Source: CAILZL01 sp050248275 (GTDB taxonomy: Bacteria; Pseudomonadota; Gammaproteobacteria; Steroidobacterales; Steroidobacteraceae). Taken from it: a DNA stretch of 64,000 nucleotides. Numbering within the stretch: the stretch's first letter is position 1; each line of letters begins with the position of its first letter. The notes under the pieces are model-generated. The model had not been told where the DNA came from and did not search any database. It saw only the letters and a program-made list of their open reading frames with translations. The DNA is taken from assembly GCA_050248275.1 (NCBI GenBank), contig JBFWSR010000013.1, forward strand, positions 36,807 through 100,806, given 5' to 3'. Position numbers and translations under genes: made by a program. Positions 34,677 to 43,442 of the stretch are shown in pieces.

Positions 34677-36074
34677 ATGACCGTCGTTACCCGTTTCGCT
34701 CCCAGCCCTACCGGCATGCTGCATATTGGCGGCGTGCGCACGGCACTGTTCTCTTGGCTCTATGCCAGACGCCATGGCGGCAAATTCATTCTGCGTATCG
34801 AAGACACGGATCGCGAACGCTCTACCGATGAGGCGACGCAGGTCATCCTGGATGGCATGCAATGGCTGGGACTGACGGCCGATGAGGGGCCGTTCTACCA
34901 GACGCGCCGCATGGATCGTTATCGTGAAGTGATCGAGCAGTGGCTGCGCGAAGGCAAGGCATATCGTTGCTACTGCACCAGGGAGGAGCTGGAAGATCTG
35001 CGCGCCAGCCAGATGGCTGCCAAGCAGAAGCCGCGCTACGACGGCCGCTGGCGCAATCGCACCGATGTGCGTGCTGGGGTCGATCCGGTCATCCGCTTCA
35101 AGAACCCGCTGGAGGGTACGGTGGTCGTCGATGATCAGGTGCATGGCCGGGTGGTGTTCGACAATGCCGAGCTGGATGATTTGATCATTGCCCGTTCCGA
35201 TGGCACGCCGACCTACAATTTCTGCGTGGTCGTCGATGACTGGGACATGGGAGTGACCCATGTGGTGCGGGGTGACGATCACCTCAACAACACGCCCCGT
35301 CAGATCAACATGCTCAATGCCTTGGGTGCTACCCCGCCAGTGTATGCGCATCTGCCCATGATTCTCGGTCCGGATGGCGCCAAGCTGTCCAAACGTCACG
35401 GCGCCGTCAGTGTCTTGCAATATCAGGAAGAGGGGTATCTGCCGTCGGCGCTGCTTAACTATCTGGTGCGCCTCGGCTGGTCCCATGGCGATCAGGAAGT
35501 GTTCACCATAGAGGAAATGATCGAGTTTTTCGAGATCAAGGACGTGAACAAGTCAGCCTCCGCTTTCAATCCCGAAAAGCTGTTGTGGCTCAATCAGCAG
35601 CACATGATGAAAGCGCCTGTTGCCGTGCTGGCCGCTGGCCTGCGCGATCAGCTGATCCGCCTGGGCGTACAAAGCGACGATCAGGATTTGCTGGAAGGCG
35701 TCGCCAATGCGCAGCGCGAGCGCGCCAAGACACTCAAGGAAATGGCGCAGAACAGCCTATTCTTTTTCCAGGACTTCGACCGCTATGACGAGAAGGCTGC
35801 CAAGAAGAATCTGACCGCTGAAGCGATGCCGATTCTGGCGGCGCTGGCGGCGGCACTGGCGGGATTGAGTGACTGGAATGCTGCGGCCATCCACGAAGTC
35901 ATCAATGCGGTGGCCGCACAGTTCAATGTGGGCTTGGGCAAGGTCGCCCAGCCATTACGTGTGGCCGTCTGCGGTGGGGCGGTATCGCCACCGATTGATG
36001 CGACGTTGGAGCTGGTGGGGCGTGAGCGTTCTATGGTGCGCCTCCGGCGGGCCATGGCCTATGCCAGCGAATAG
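34677..36074 (+). CDS. gltX: Glutamyl-tRNA synthetase
   Basis: Charges tRNA-Glu with glutamate. The 465-residue class I synthetase has the HIGH-type motif FAPSPTGMLHIGG, the glutamate-site segment RIEDTDRERSTDEA, and the KMSKS equivalent GAKLSKRHG, with a C-terminal all-alpha anticodon-binding domain. ATG 34677 is chosen because GGTGG lies just upstream; a GTG nine bases earlier (34668) would add three residues. It is the last housekeeping gene before locus II. Confidence 0.96.
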   Translation: MTVVTRFAPSPTGMLHIGGVRTALFSWLYARRHGGKFILRIEDTDRERSTDEATQVILDGMQWLGLTADEGPFYQTRRMDRYREVIEQWLREGKAYRCYCTREELEDLRASQMAAKQKPRYDGRWRNRTDVRAGVDPVIRFKNPLEGTVVVDDQVHGRVVFDNAELDDLIIARSDGTPTYNFCVVVDDWDMGVTHVVRGDDHLNNTPRQINMLNALGATPPVYAHLPMILGPDGAKLSKRHGAVSVLQYQEEGYLPSALLNYLVRLGWSHGDQEVFTIEEMIEFFEIKDVNKSASAFNPEKLLWLNQQHMMKAPVAVLAAGLRDQLIRLGVQSDDQDLLEGVANAQRERAKTLKEMAQNSLFFFQDFDRYDEKAAKKNLTAEAMPILAALAAALAGLSDWNAAAIHEVINAVAAQFNVGLGKVAQPLRVAVCGGAVSPPIDATLELVGRERSMVRLRRAMAYASE

Positions 36075-36220
36075 CTTTTTAAACATAATGCATTTTCGTT
36101 TGACATTTGCTTGATTTACAAAACCCGCAGATGAGATTGCAGCAACTGACGATGGCGATGGGTAATACCTCTGTCGTCAGGGATAGACAATTGTGGCTGG
36201 GAGCTGTCTGCGATTTACTA

Positions 36221-36315
36221 GCTTGGTAGCTCAAAGGCAAAACCGCCGAAAGGTGGCGACGCAAAGCTTCCGGTCCTGGCGTCTTGGTAACGCTGGATAG
36301 CGGGGTTGCTGGCTT
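36221..36315 (+). promoter_or_regulatory. Cyclic di-GMP-I (GEMM-I) riboswitch
   Basis: The conserved GEMM-I core is present in order: CAAAGGCAAAACC (36232-36244), a P2 hairpin closed by a GAAA tetraloop (CCGAAAGG near 36246-36253), the invariant GACGCAAAGC (36258-36267), a variable P3 arm, and the closing GATAGCGGGGTTGC (36296-36309). P1 can form between GGTAGC (36225-36230) and GTTGCT (36305-36310). A tentative promoter lies upstream (TTGTGG 36191-36196, 17-bp spacer, TTTACT 36214-36219). About 150 nt of leader separate the aptamer from the lipoprotein gene. It includes a hairpin (ATGCCAAG 36387-36394 with CTTGGCAT 36414-36421) but no obvious terminator, so ON/OFF polarity cannot be read. 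Confidence 0.9.
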
Positions 36316-36464
36316 CTCACCTTAACTTTCTGGGGTGGTGCCCGTTAACTTGCATTCAATCGCTATTCGCAGTGGCCAAGTGGATCATGCCAAGAGAAGC
36401 ATGACCAGTGAGTCTTGGCATCGGATGGGTCTGTGGTTTCTTGTAAAGCGAATACAGGTTGAAC

Positions 36465-36899
36465 GTGCATATACTGTGTGGTATTGGCAATCGGGTTTCG
36501 GTAGCGTTGTTGGTAACAATCATGGTGCTGGGTTTGGGCGCCTGTTCCAACGAGTCGACACAGTCGCCGGCCGCGGCAGCATCTGGGCAGACTGGCAACG
36601 CATCCTTGGCAGATAGCTCGGCCCCTTTGGTGGAAGCGAGTGGCAATATTACGCTTTCGTGGGTCGCGCCAGATTCAAACACGGATGGTTCCTATCTAAC
36701 GAATCTGGCTGGTTATCGAATAATTTATGGCACTGATGCGACCAATTTAAATCAATCAATTGTTATAGATAATCCCTCAATCAGCATCTATGTGGTTGAC
36801 AATCTGACTCCCGGAACGTGGTATTTCGCTGTTGTGTCGGTTAATCATGGGGGAGCTGAGAGCGACCTTTCACCGGTTGTTTCTGCAAGAATAAGCTAA
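36465..36899 (+). CDS. Small fibronectin type III lipoprotein under c-di-GMP riboswitch
   Basis: A 144-residue predicted lipoprotein. A signal peptide ends in the lipobox LGAC, so the mature protein is lipidated at Cys27. A short Ser/Ala/Gln-rich linker leads to one fibronectin type III domain (residues about 60-144), recognisable by ITLSWVAPDSN, GYRIIYG, the tyrosine-corner region LTPGTWYFAVVSVN and the end GAESDLSPVVSARIS. GTG 36465 is preferred to TTG 36459 because AGG lies six bases upstream. It is probably anchored to a membrane facing the periplasm or surface, where it could bind glycan or scaffold the export complex. Function is inferred from the domain and from the riboswitch. Confidence 0.82.
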   Translation: MHILCGIGNRVSVALLVTIMVLGLGACSNESTQSPAAAASGQTGNASLADSSAPLVEASGNITLSWVAPDSNTDGSYLTNLAGYRIIYGTDATNLNQSIVIDNPSISIYVVDNLTPGTWYFAVVSVNHGGAESDLSPVVSARIS

Positions 36900-37369
36900 A
36901 ACATCAAGGATGTAGCGAGCGAAGCTGCCTTGCCTGGGTCGTCAGTTATGGACCAGTACGCAGCACCGGAGTGTCAGCGGCAATATCATGAGAGTTTCGA
37001 ACGGGCGACGGGATGATGCAGGACGTCGAGCCCCATGGTTTTGAAACAGTCTCCAGACAGTTCAACCCGTCCGCCACTGCCTCTCACCATTAATTAACCT
37101 GATCTAATTTCTAATCCAATGCTCCCTTGAGCGGGCGCCAGGAACCCCAGGCTCTGTTGTGCTCCATTGAGCAAACAGTAAAACGATATGCCTGTGATAG
37201 AGTTCTCAATAACGTGATATTTTCTTGCTTATGGTGAATCAAGTGGCGGCCTAACCGTGGTTGTTGCTTGTCCTGTTCGTATTTTATTCAATATAGTGCA
37301 TTGGCTGTATTCGCAATCCGCTGTTGCGCAGTGTGTAATGGGGTTGGTTTTATTTGTGGGAGCGGCGAT
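36900..37369. other. 470-bp gap between the FnIII lipoprotein and the exporter
   Basis: No convincing gene is seen. The 3' half is AT-rich and probably contains the promoter of the export operon that starts at 37370. No second GEMM core, repeat, or terminator with U-run was found. An in-frame extension of the exporter reaches back to a TTG at 37268 but carries no ribosome site or signal-peptide logic. Confidence 0.4.
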
Positions 37370-37969
37370 ATGGCTATTAATTACCAGTCAGAACTGATGA
37401 TCGGAGTGACCAAGTTGAGAATCATTGCGGCATTGGTCCTGTTTTTATCTGTGTGGGTCATCCCCATGGCCAGGGCGCAGCAGCTGCCGGATTACAGAAT
37501 CCATTCCGGAGATGAAATAGAGGTGGCTGTCTGGAAAGAGCCGGATCTGCTTCGCAAGGTTATCGTGCGCCCTGACGGTAAAATCAGCTTTCCACTGACA
37601 GGTGAAATTGTCGCTGCTGGCCGTACCGTCATGGATATACAAACTGATATTGAACGGCTCCTTAAGAAATACATCCCGGAACCAGTGATTACCGTATCGG
37701 TAACCGGTTTACAGGGTAATCAGGCATATGTAATTGGCCAGGTTAATAAACCGGGGTCCTTTATGATGAATCCGCAACTTAATGTGTTGCAGGCGTTGAC
37801 GTTGGCGGGAGGGATGACGCCCTATGCAGCGTTGAATGACATCATCATTCTGCGTGGTTCAGGTCAGAAACAACAGAAGCTCTCATTCCACTATGGCGAT
37901 GTAAGCAAGGGCCGTGCGCTGGAACAGAATGTTAATCTGGAGAGCGGCGATGTCATTATTGTTCCGTGA
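37370..37969 (+). CDS. Wza-type polysaccharide export protein, short form (EpsE-like)
   Basis: Periplasmic/outer-membrane export protein of 199 residues. A signal peptide ends near ARAQQ. It is followed by the polysaccharide-export domain (DYRIHSGDEIEVAVWKEPDL, VRPDGKISFPLTGEI) and one SLBB repeat (AYVIGQVNKPGSF, QALTLAGGMTPYA), ending GDVIIVP. This compact layout matches the export proteins of exosortase-type (PEP-CTERM) exopolysaccharide loci rather than full-length Wza; no lipobox cysteine is present. ATG 37370 has a GGGAGCGGCG site; ATG 37397 is an alternative start just before the signal peptide. Confidence 0.88.
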   Translation: MAINYQSELMIGVTKLRIIAALVLFLSVWVIPMARAQQLPDYRIHSGDEIEVAVWKEPDLLRKVIVRPDGKISFPLTGEIVAAGRTVMDIQTDIERLLKKYIPEPVITVSVTGLQGNQAYVIGQVNKPGSFMMNPQLNVLQALTLAGGMTPYAALNDIIILRGSGQKQQKLSFHYGDVSKGRALEQNVNLESGDVIIVP

Positions 37970-39209
37970 TGTTTCGATGATTGCAGCGCGATATGCATTG
38001 GTCGGGTCGCTCGTTTCAGGCATGGCAGTCACTTCCGCGCTCGCGGCAGATGGTTACTTCATCCCGGAAATTGAATTAAATGCGCAGCATCAATCCAATC
38101 CTGAAATGTATAGTGACAATACTTCGTCAGCGACCGGTTACCTGGCCAATGCCAGCGGGATTTTCGGGTTACGCAGCCCGCGCAGTGTTACTGAACTCAG
38201 GCCCCGTGTTGTATATAACGAATACTCGAACCGCAAGGATCTGCGACAAGTAAACGAATATGCGGATCTGAACAGTCAATTCACATCATTACGTGGGGAA
38301 TTGAATCTGATTGCCAATTATGCACGGGAAAACAGCTATGCCGCGCAGCGGACATCAGCGGTCTATGATACGTTCGACCCCAATGATCCAACTGTCGATG
38401 CAACCGGGCGCATTTCGTTGATTTCCGAAACTCGTACGCGCATTCAGGCCCGACCAAGTTTTATTTACCGATTTTCCGAACGCATGGGCGCCGACATTGG
38501 CGCGTTTTATCAGGCCGTGAATAGCAACGCGGATAGCAGTGGTTCTACGGTCGATTATCGCGACGTGGAAGGCTATGGGTCGCTATTCTGGAGCTGGACT
38601 CCGCAAACCCAGTTTGGGGCGGGTGTCTATGGAACGAAGTACCAGACCGACGATGGTTCCGATGTGACGACAGGACGGGGCGTAAGTTTTCAGCTTGATC
38701 AGAAATGGTCAAAAACCTTTTCCGGCATGCTCGCGTTCAATCTGGAAAAAACCAAGGTTGTCCATGATGATCATGTCGGAGCACTTGAAGAGGAAACATT
38801 CAATAGCTGGGGGGCCGAGTTCAATCTGCGGCGTAAGTCCCAATTGGGCGACCTGCGATTCAATCTCGGACGAACATTCAGTCCATCCAGCGGCGGCGCC
38901 CGTACAACCTTGGATCAGATCAGATTACAGTATTACCGGAGCTTCAAACCGCGTTTGGCCTATCTGATAGCGGTACGTGGTTTCCGTAATCGCGAACAGG
39001 GCGTTGTTGCCGCCGCCAGTAACAATGCTCGTGATTACGCCACCGGATATCTGCAATTGACATGGGATATGACGCGCACCTGGTATCTGACCGGTGGGTA
39101 TGCGCATTACTGGCAAAAATATGTAGTCAGTGAGGCCAAGAGTCAGGACAGGGTATTTACGCTTGGCATAGGCTATCGAGGACTGGGCCCGGCTCCAGTC
39201 GAACGATAA
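37950..39209 (+). CDS. Predicted outer-membrane beta-barrel protein
   Basis: A secreted protein of about 419 residues: a signal peptide ends at TSALA-ADG, then the mature chain shows alternating polar/hydrophobic strands rich in Tyr, Arg and Asn (for example AGVYGTKYQTDDG and AYLIAVRGFRNREQG), the pattern of an outer-membrane beta-barrel. It sits between the exporter and the chain-length gene, where exopolysaccharide loci often carry a large barrel that may help secretion. The start overlaps the exporter by 20 bp with GGAGAG upstream; ATG 37977, after the exporter stop, would also leave a complete signal peptide. Confidence 0.78.
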   Translation: MSLLFRDVSMIAARYALVGSLVSGMAVTSALAADGYFIPEIELNAQHQSNPEMYSDNTSSATGYLANASGIFGLRSPRSVTELRPRVVYNEYSNRKDLRQVNEYADLNSQFTSLRGELNLIANYARENSYAAQRTSAVYDTFDPNDPTVDATGRISLISETRTRIQARPSFIYRFSERMGADIGAFYQAVNSNADSSGSTVDYRDVEGYGSLFWSWTPQTQFGAGVYGTKYQTDDGSDVTTGRGVSFQLDQKWSKTFSGMLAFNLEKTKVVHDDHVGALEEETFNSWGAEFNLRRKSQLGDLRFNLGRTFSPSSGGARTTLDQIRLQYYRSFKPRLAYLIAVRGFRNREQGVVAAASNNARDYATGYLQLTWDMTRTWYLTGGYAHYWQKYVVSEAKSQDRVFTLGIGYRGLGPAPVER

Positions 39210-39252
39210 TTGGTAATTGGCGATTGCCGGCATAAACTTGACGAGGTCTTGA

Positions 39253-40770
39253 GTGGCAGAACGAGCGGAAAAGGTGTTGACCCTGCATCATTATGTGGCC
39301 GTCCTCCGCCGGCGTTGGCCGTATCTGGCGACGATTATCCCCGCAGCGCTATTGCTTGCGGTGTTGTTAGCGTTCACATTGCCGGCAATTTATTCATCGT
39401 CCGCCACGATATTACTGGAAGCTTCATCGATTGATCCGAGCCTCATCAAGACCACGGTAGTCAGTTATGCGGACCAGCAGATCGAATTGGTACGCCGGGA
39501 TGTAATGACCACCGACCGCTTGGAAGATGTGGTCAAACAAGTGGACCCTTATCCGGATCGTGTCGACCTGTCCACGCGCGACAAGGCTGTCCGTATTGCC
39601 AACGAGACGACCATCCAAAAGGTCGATCCCGTTACTCTGGAACCTCTGGTGGTGTCCTCGGCATTTTCGATCAAGTACAGCAATGCCTCGCCGAAAATTG
39701 CTGCCGAAGTCGCGCAGCACCTGGCTGACATGTTTTTAACCGCGAATCGCGCGGCGCGTACTGCCCAGGCTCTCGACACCTATAATTTCATGCTGGCGAA
39801 GTCCCGGGAACTCGAAGCACAGATTCGGGCCAACGAACAGCGTCTTGCGGAATTCAAGGCACGGTACGGCGGTGCTTTGCCGGAAGTGGCAGAGCGCAAC
39901 GAAACCAGACTTGATCGGACGGAACGTGAAATTGAGTCGATCAGGGCCCAGATCCGTCTGGTGGAGCAGCAGGAATCGTTGTTGAAACTGCAGCTCAGCC
40001 AGATGAGCCCGACGCTGATCACGGCCAATGGCGGTGATCTGTTCACTCAGCTTGGAACCCTGCGCGCGCAATTGGCGGAAGCGCAGCAGAAATACACTCC
40101 CGATCATCCGGATGTGAAGCGTCTTACTCGAGCCATAGAGGCGCTCAGCGAGCAGGCGAAGCTCGGTAACCCGCAGAACATCCGGCCCGACAATCCCGAC
40201 TATCTGCGGGTTTCGTCAGAATTGAATGCCGTGCGCACCAATCTTGCGGCCTTGCGGTCGACTCTGGAACGAGCTCAGGGGCAGGTTTCCCAATACGAGA
40301 CACGCCTTTCAATGGCACCCGGCGTGGAACGTGACTACCTGCAGCTAACCCGCGATCGTGAGGTTTTGCAGCAGGAATTTCAGGTGGCTCAAAGCAAGCT
40401 GCGTGAAGCGGACATGTCCAAGAGCCTTGAATCCCAAGCCAAGGGTGAGCGCTACACATTGATTCGCAAGCCATATGTGCCCAGCAAACCGGATTCACCA
40501 AATCGACTTGGCATCATCCTGCTTGGTATGGTGCTGGGTGGTGGTTTGGCGGCAGGACTGGCCGCCTTTCGAGAAAGCGCCGACCCGACTGTGCGTACCT
40601 CTGAAGATGTGACTGATATGGTTGACCTGCCATTGATTGCTGCGATTCCAAAGCTGCAAAACCCTGCAAATCGCAGGCGCCAGCACTGGCTTTGGGGTTC
40701 AGTCGCGGGTGCATATCTGCTGGCTACGATTGCCGTCGGATTGGCCGTGATATATGCGCATCGGTCCTGA
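39253..40770 (+). CDS. Exopolysaccharide chain-length determinant (Wzz/EpsF-like)
   Basis: Inner-membrane polysaccharide co-polymerase of 505 residues. TM1 is at about 22-43 after a short cytoplasmic N-terminus (LHHYVAVLRRRWPYL). A long periplasmic helical region (about 165-400) is predicted to form coiled coil, including the segment QQKYTPDHPDVKRL that recurs in this family. The PxxP-like YVPSKPDSPNRLG motif precedes TM2 (about 425-445), and a further hydrophobic segment closes the C-terminus. The GTG start has GAGG six bases upstream. The partner kinase is encoded separately 36 bp downstream, as in exosortase-associated EPS loci. Confidence 0.88.
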   Translation: MAERAEKVLTLHHYVAVLRRRWPYLATIIPAALLLAVLLAFTLPAIYSSSATILLEASSIDPSLIKTTVVSYADQQIELVRRDVMTTDRLEDVVKQVDPYPDRVDLSTRDKAVRIANETTIQKVDPVTLEPLVVSSAFSIKYSNASPKIAAEVAQHLADMFLTANRAARTAQALDTYNFMLAKSRELEAQIRANEQRLAEFKARYGGALPEVAERNETRLDRTEREIESIRAQIRLVEQQESLLKLQLSQMSPTLITANGGDLFTQLGTLRAQLAEAQQKYTPDHPDVKRLTRAIEALSEQAKLGNPQNIRPDNPDYLRVSSELNAVRTNLAALRSTLERAQGQVSQYETRLSMAPGVERDYLQLTRDREVLQQEFQVAQSKLREADMSKSLESQAKGERYTLIRKPYVPSKPDSPNRLGIILLGMVLGGGLAAGLAAFRESADPTVRTSEDVTDMVDLPLIAAIPKLQNPANRRRQHWLWGSVAGAYLLATIAVGLAVIYAHRS

Positions 40771-40806
40771 TCACCTTGTGCTGAATTCCAGAGAAGGGTC
40801 TTAAAT

Positions 40807-41673
40807 ATGTCGATCGTCGATGCCATACAACGAGCAAAGCAGATAAGCCATGACAAATCTGCTGCGGCCCCGATGCTCGATGCCCAAGTTGCTGAGACGG
40901 TTACTCGTAATGCTGCCACAACACGCCTGACGTCGGCTGGACAGCCTGCTGCGGCGATGCGGGTTAAATTCGATGCGGTTCCATACGATGCCGCAGTCTG
41001 TACGCAACGGCATGTCATTCTCCCGGGTGTCGATGATCGGATGTTGCAGGCAGGAGCTCCATCCTACCGAATGATGCGCACGAGAATATTACAGCGCTGC
41101 CGTACGAATGGTTGGTCGACATTGGCAATAACCAGTCCCGGCCCCGGTGAAGGCAAGTCGGTAACTGCGCTGAATCTTGCTATCAATCTGGCGCGGGAGG
41201 GAAACTATGAAGTGTTTTTGCTGGATCTGGATCTTCGCAATCCCAGTATCTGTCGCTATCTCGGCGTGACGCCGAAGCAGGAGATAACTGGATTCTTCCG
41301 CGGCGAACTAAGCGCCGAGAGCATGTTTTTTTCGCTTGATGGCATCAATAATCTGAGTCTGGCGGGTGGCGCCCAGGCAACATCGCATGCATCCGAGCTT
41401 TTGGCGACGGGTCACCTGGAAGATTTATTTGCCTACATTCGAAGCATTTCGGGTAATCCGCTCATCCTTATTGACTTGCCGCCGGTGGTGAATACTGATG
41501 ATGCGCTGATAGTGGCGCCACGTGTTGACGCTACCCTTCTGGTGGTATCCGAAGGAAGCACTACTCGCGAAGGTCTGGAGCGAGCTGCCGGTTTGTTGGC
41601 TGACTACAGGGTCGCGGGAATCGTGCTGAATCAATCCAGCGAATCAATCGGCTCCGGGTATTACGGCGCCTGA
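40807..41673 (+). CDS. Tyrosine autokinase of CpsD/CapB family
   Basis: Cytoplasmic BY-kinase of 288 residues, predicted to phosphorylate its own C-terminal tyrosines and drive cycles of polymerisation and export with the chain-length protein. Walker A SPGPGEGKS (about residues 109-117), Walker A' LLDLDLRNPS (from about 137), and Walker B LILIDLPPV are present. The C-terminus ends in GSGYYGA, so the tyrosine cluster is reduced to a YY pair. Start ATG 40807 has AGAAGGG upstream. It converges with the WcaJ-type gene, with only 4 bp between stops. Confidence 0.9.
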   Translation: MSIVDAIQRAKQISHDKSAAAPMLDAQVAETVTRNAATTRLTSAGQPAAAMRVKFDAVPYDAAVCTQRHVILPGVDDRMLQAGAPSYRMMRTRILQRCRTNGWSTLAITSPGPGEGKSVTALNLAINLAREGNYEVFLLDLDLRNPSICRYLGVTPKQEITGFFRGELSAESMFFSLDGINNLSLAGGAQATSHASELLATGHLEDLFAYIRSISGNPLILIDLPPVVNTDDALIVAPRVDATLLVVSEGSTTREGLERAAGLLADYRVAGIVLNQSSESIGSGYYGA

Positions 41674-41677
41674 ATTT

Positions 41678-43105
41678 TCAGTAAGCGCGTTTGTCGGTGA
41701 AGATTTTCAGTACCGTGATGGCCAGTATTTTCAAGTCCAGCAAAGTGGACCAGTGTCTTAAATACTCTAAATCGTAATGTACGCGCGCTTCCATTTGGGC
41801 GATATCTTTGGTTTCTCCCCGGCAACCGTTTATTTGCGCCAGGCCGGTAATTCCAGGCAAGACCTTATGCCGGACCATGTAGCCCTTGATGAGCTTTCGG
41901 TACATTTCATTGTGCGCTACCGCATGCGGTCTTGGTCCGACCAGACTCATGCGTCCCTGAATTACATTGATCAGTTGCGGTAGTTCATCCAGGGAGCTGC
42001 GACGCAGGAAGCGTCCAATCGCTGTAGTGCGTGTGTCATGCTGGGTGGCCTGCCGAATTTCCGGACCGTCTTCCGTAACGGTCATGCTCCGAAACTTGTA
42101 GACCGTTATTTCTTCTCCGTCCAGGCCATACCGTCTTTGCTTAAAGATTACCGGCCCTGGCGATGACATTTTAACAGCCAGCACAATGAGCAGTAGTACT
42201 GGCAGTCCAAGCAACAGGGCGGTGCTGGCCAAACCAATATCAAGTAAGCGCTTGCTCAGGCCGCGCAGTCCGTAAAAAGGAGTTTCACACATGGCGACAA
42301 CAGGTACTCCCATGATGTCGCCGGTTCTGGCCTGGATCAGGTCGAATACGAAAATATCCGGTACGTAGTATATGGATGCCGTGGTATCACGGAGGTCATC
42401 AAGTAAATCCATAACCCGTTGCAGATGACGAACGGGTAAAGCCACGAAAATTACTTCTACGCCACGTGCCTTGACCTGTTGAGCCAGATCCCGGAATCCA
42501 CCAAGGAGATTGACGTTTTCCGGATTGCCGAGACGGCCATAATTCCGATCGTCGAAAAAACCTTCCACTGACATGCATAGTTCCGGATGATTGCGGATGC
42601 GTTCCGCCAGCGACAGGCTCGCTTCGTTGCAACCTACCAATACCACCCGGCGTTGGTGGGATGCATTGCGCAGCAGCCGGCGTATGGAGCGTTGAAATAA
42701 GAAATTGACAACCACGATCAGGGCGGGTGCGGTCACTGCCCAAGTCAGCAAAACCCGCCGGGGAAAATCATTGGTTATTTTGGTCAAGAAGCCAATCACC
42801 ATCAATATGAACAATAGAATCAGCCACCGTCCGATGATTTCCATGGCTTGGGGGATGTGGTCATAGGTCAATTGCTGAGCAATGTTGCGTGCCGGCTGCA
42901 TAACGAGCGTGCACAGGCCAATGACGATGACCATCATGATCTGGAATGACTGATTAAAAGGCTCGTCGTAAAAGCTGGCGGCTAGATACAGGCAGAGCCC
43001 CGCAAGTATGGTGGGGATAAATGCGCCGGCGACGGTTAAAAGCCCGATAGACAGGCTTTTCTTGAAGTAAACGGAATCGTTCAACGGAAGATCACTCACT
43101 TGCAC
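41678..43105 (-). CDS. Undecaprenyl-phosphate glucose-1-phosphate transferase (WcaJ-type)
   Basis: Initiating polyprenyl-phosphate hexose-1-phosphate transferase of 475 residues. Four or five N-terminal membrane segments (to about 125) are followed by a CoA-binding-like domain and the C-terminal catalytic domain: KMSSPGPVIFKQRRYGLDG, VYKFRSM, RRSSLDELPQLINVIQGRMS and VGPRPHAVAHN. It probably loads the first sugar for locus II. It starts with GTG and is read away from the downstream transferase operon, sharing the 43106-43442 intergenic region. Confidence 0.93.
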   Translation of the reverse strand: MQVSDLPLNDSVYFKKSLSIGLLTVAGAFIPTILAGLCLYLAASFYDEPFNQSFQIMMVIVIGLCTLVMQPARNIAQQLTYDHIPQAMEIIGRWLILLFILMVIGFLTKITNDFPRRVLLTWAVTAPALIVVVNFLFQRSIRRLLRNASHQRRVVLVGCNEASLSLAERIRNHPELCMSVEGFFDDRNYGRLGNPENVNLLGGFRDLAQQVKARGVEVIFVALPVRHLQRVMDLLDDLRDTTASIYYVPDIFVFDLIQARTGDIMGVPVVAMCETPFYGLRGLSKRLLDIGLASTALLLGLPVLLLIVLAVKMSSPGPVIFKQRRYGLDGEEITVYKFRSMTVTEDGPEIRQATQHDTRTTAIGRFLRRSSLDELPQLINVIQGRMSLVGPRPHAVAHNEMYRKLIKGYMVRHKVLPGITGLAQINGCRGETKDIAQMEARVHYDLEYLRHWSTLLDLKILAITVLKIFTDKRAY

Positions 43106-43442
43106 GTCAGGTTGTCTCTAACAACGCGGTTGAGATTAGTAACGTAGCTCACCCTGAAACATAATTATCTGACAATTATTCCGTCCCTAGTGTGAACCGT
43201 CTCATGCTTTGGGGGTGAATTAATAATTCTCGATATTTTCATATTTTAATCGTAAGGTTATGTTTTTGCGGCTCTATGGATTGTCTGGCATAAGTCAAGA
43301 GTACGTGATCCGTGTCTCGTGCTGTGCTGCCTATTTTGTGTATTGTGAACCGCATTTTAGGTGGACTTCAGTCTGCTCATTGCGCATTTGTTGCATTTAA
43401 TGAATATGAGGTACTGGTTTTGTTGTCGATGGGAAATAGAGC
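43106..43442. other. Divergent intergenic region of locus II
   Basis: A 337-bp AT-rich gap between the divergent WcaJ-type gene and the Wzx operon, expected to hold promoters for both. Several AT-rich tracts (43210-43250) could be -10 elements, but no unambiguous pair or operator palindrome was identified, and there is no RNA motif like the GEMM core. Confidence 0.45.
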
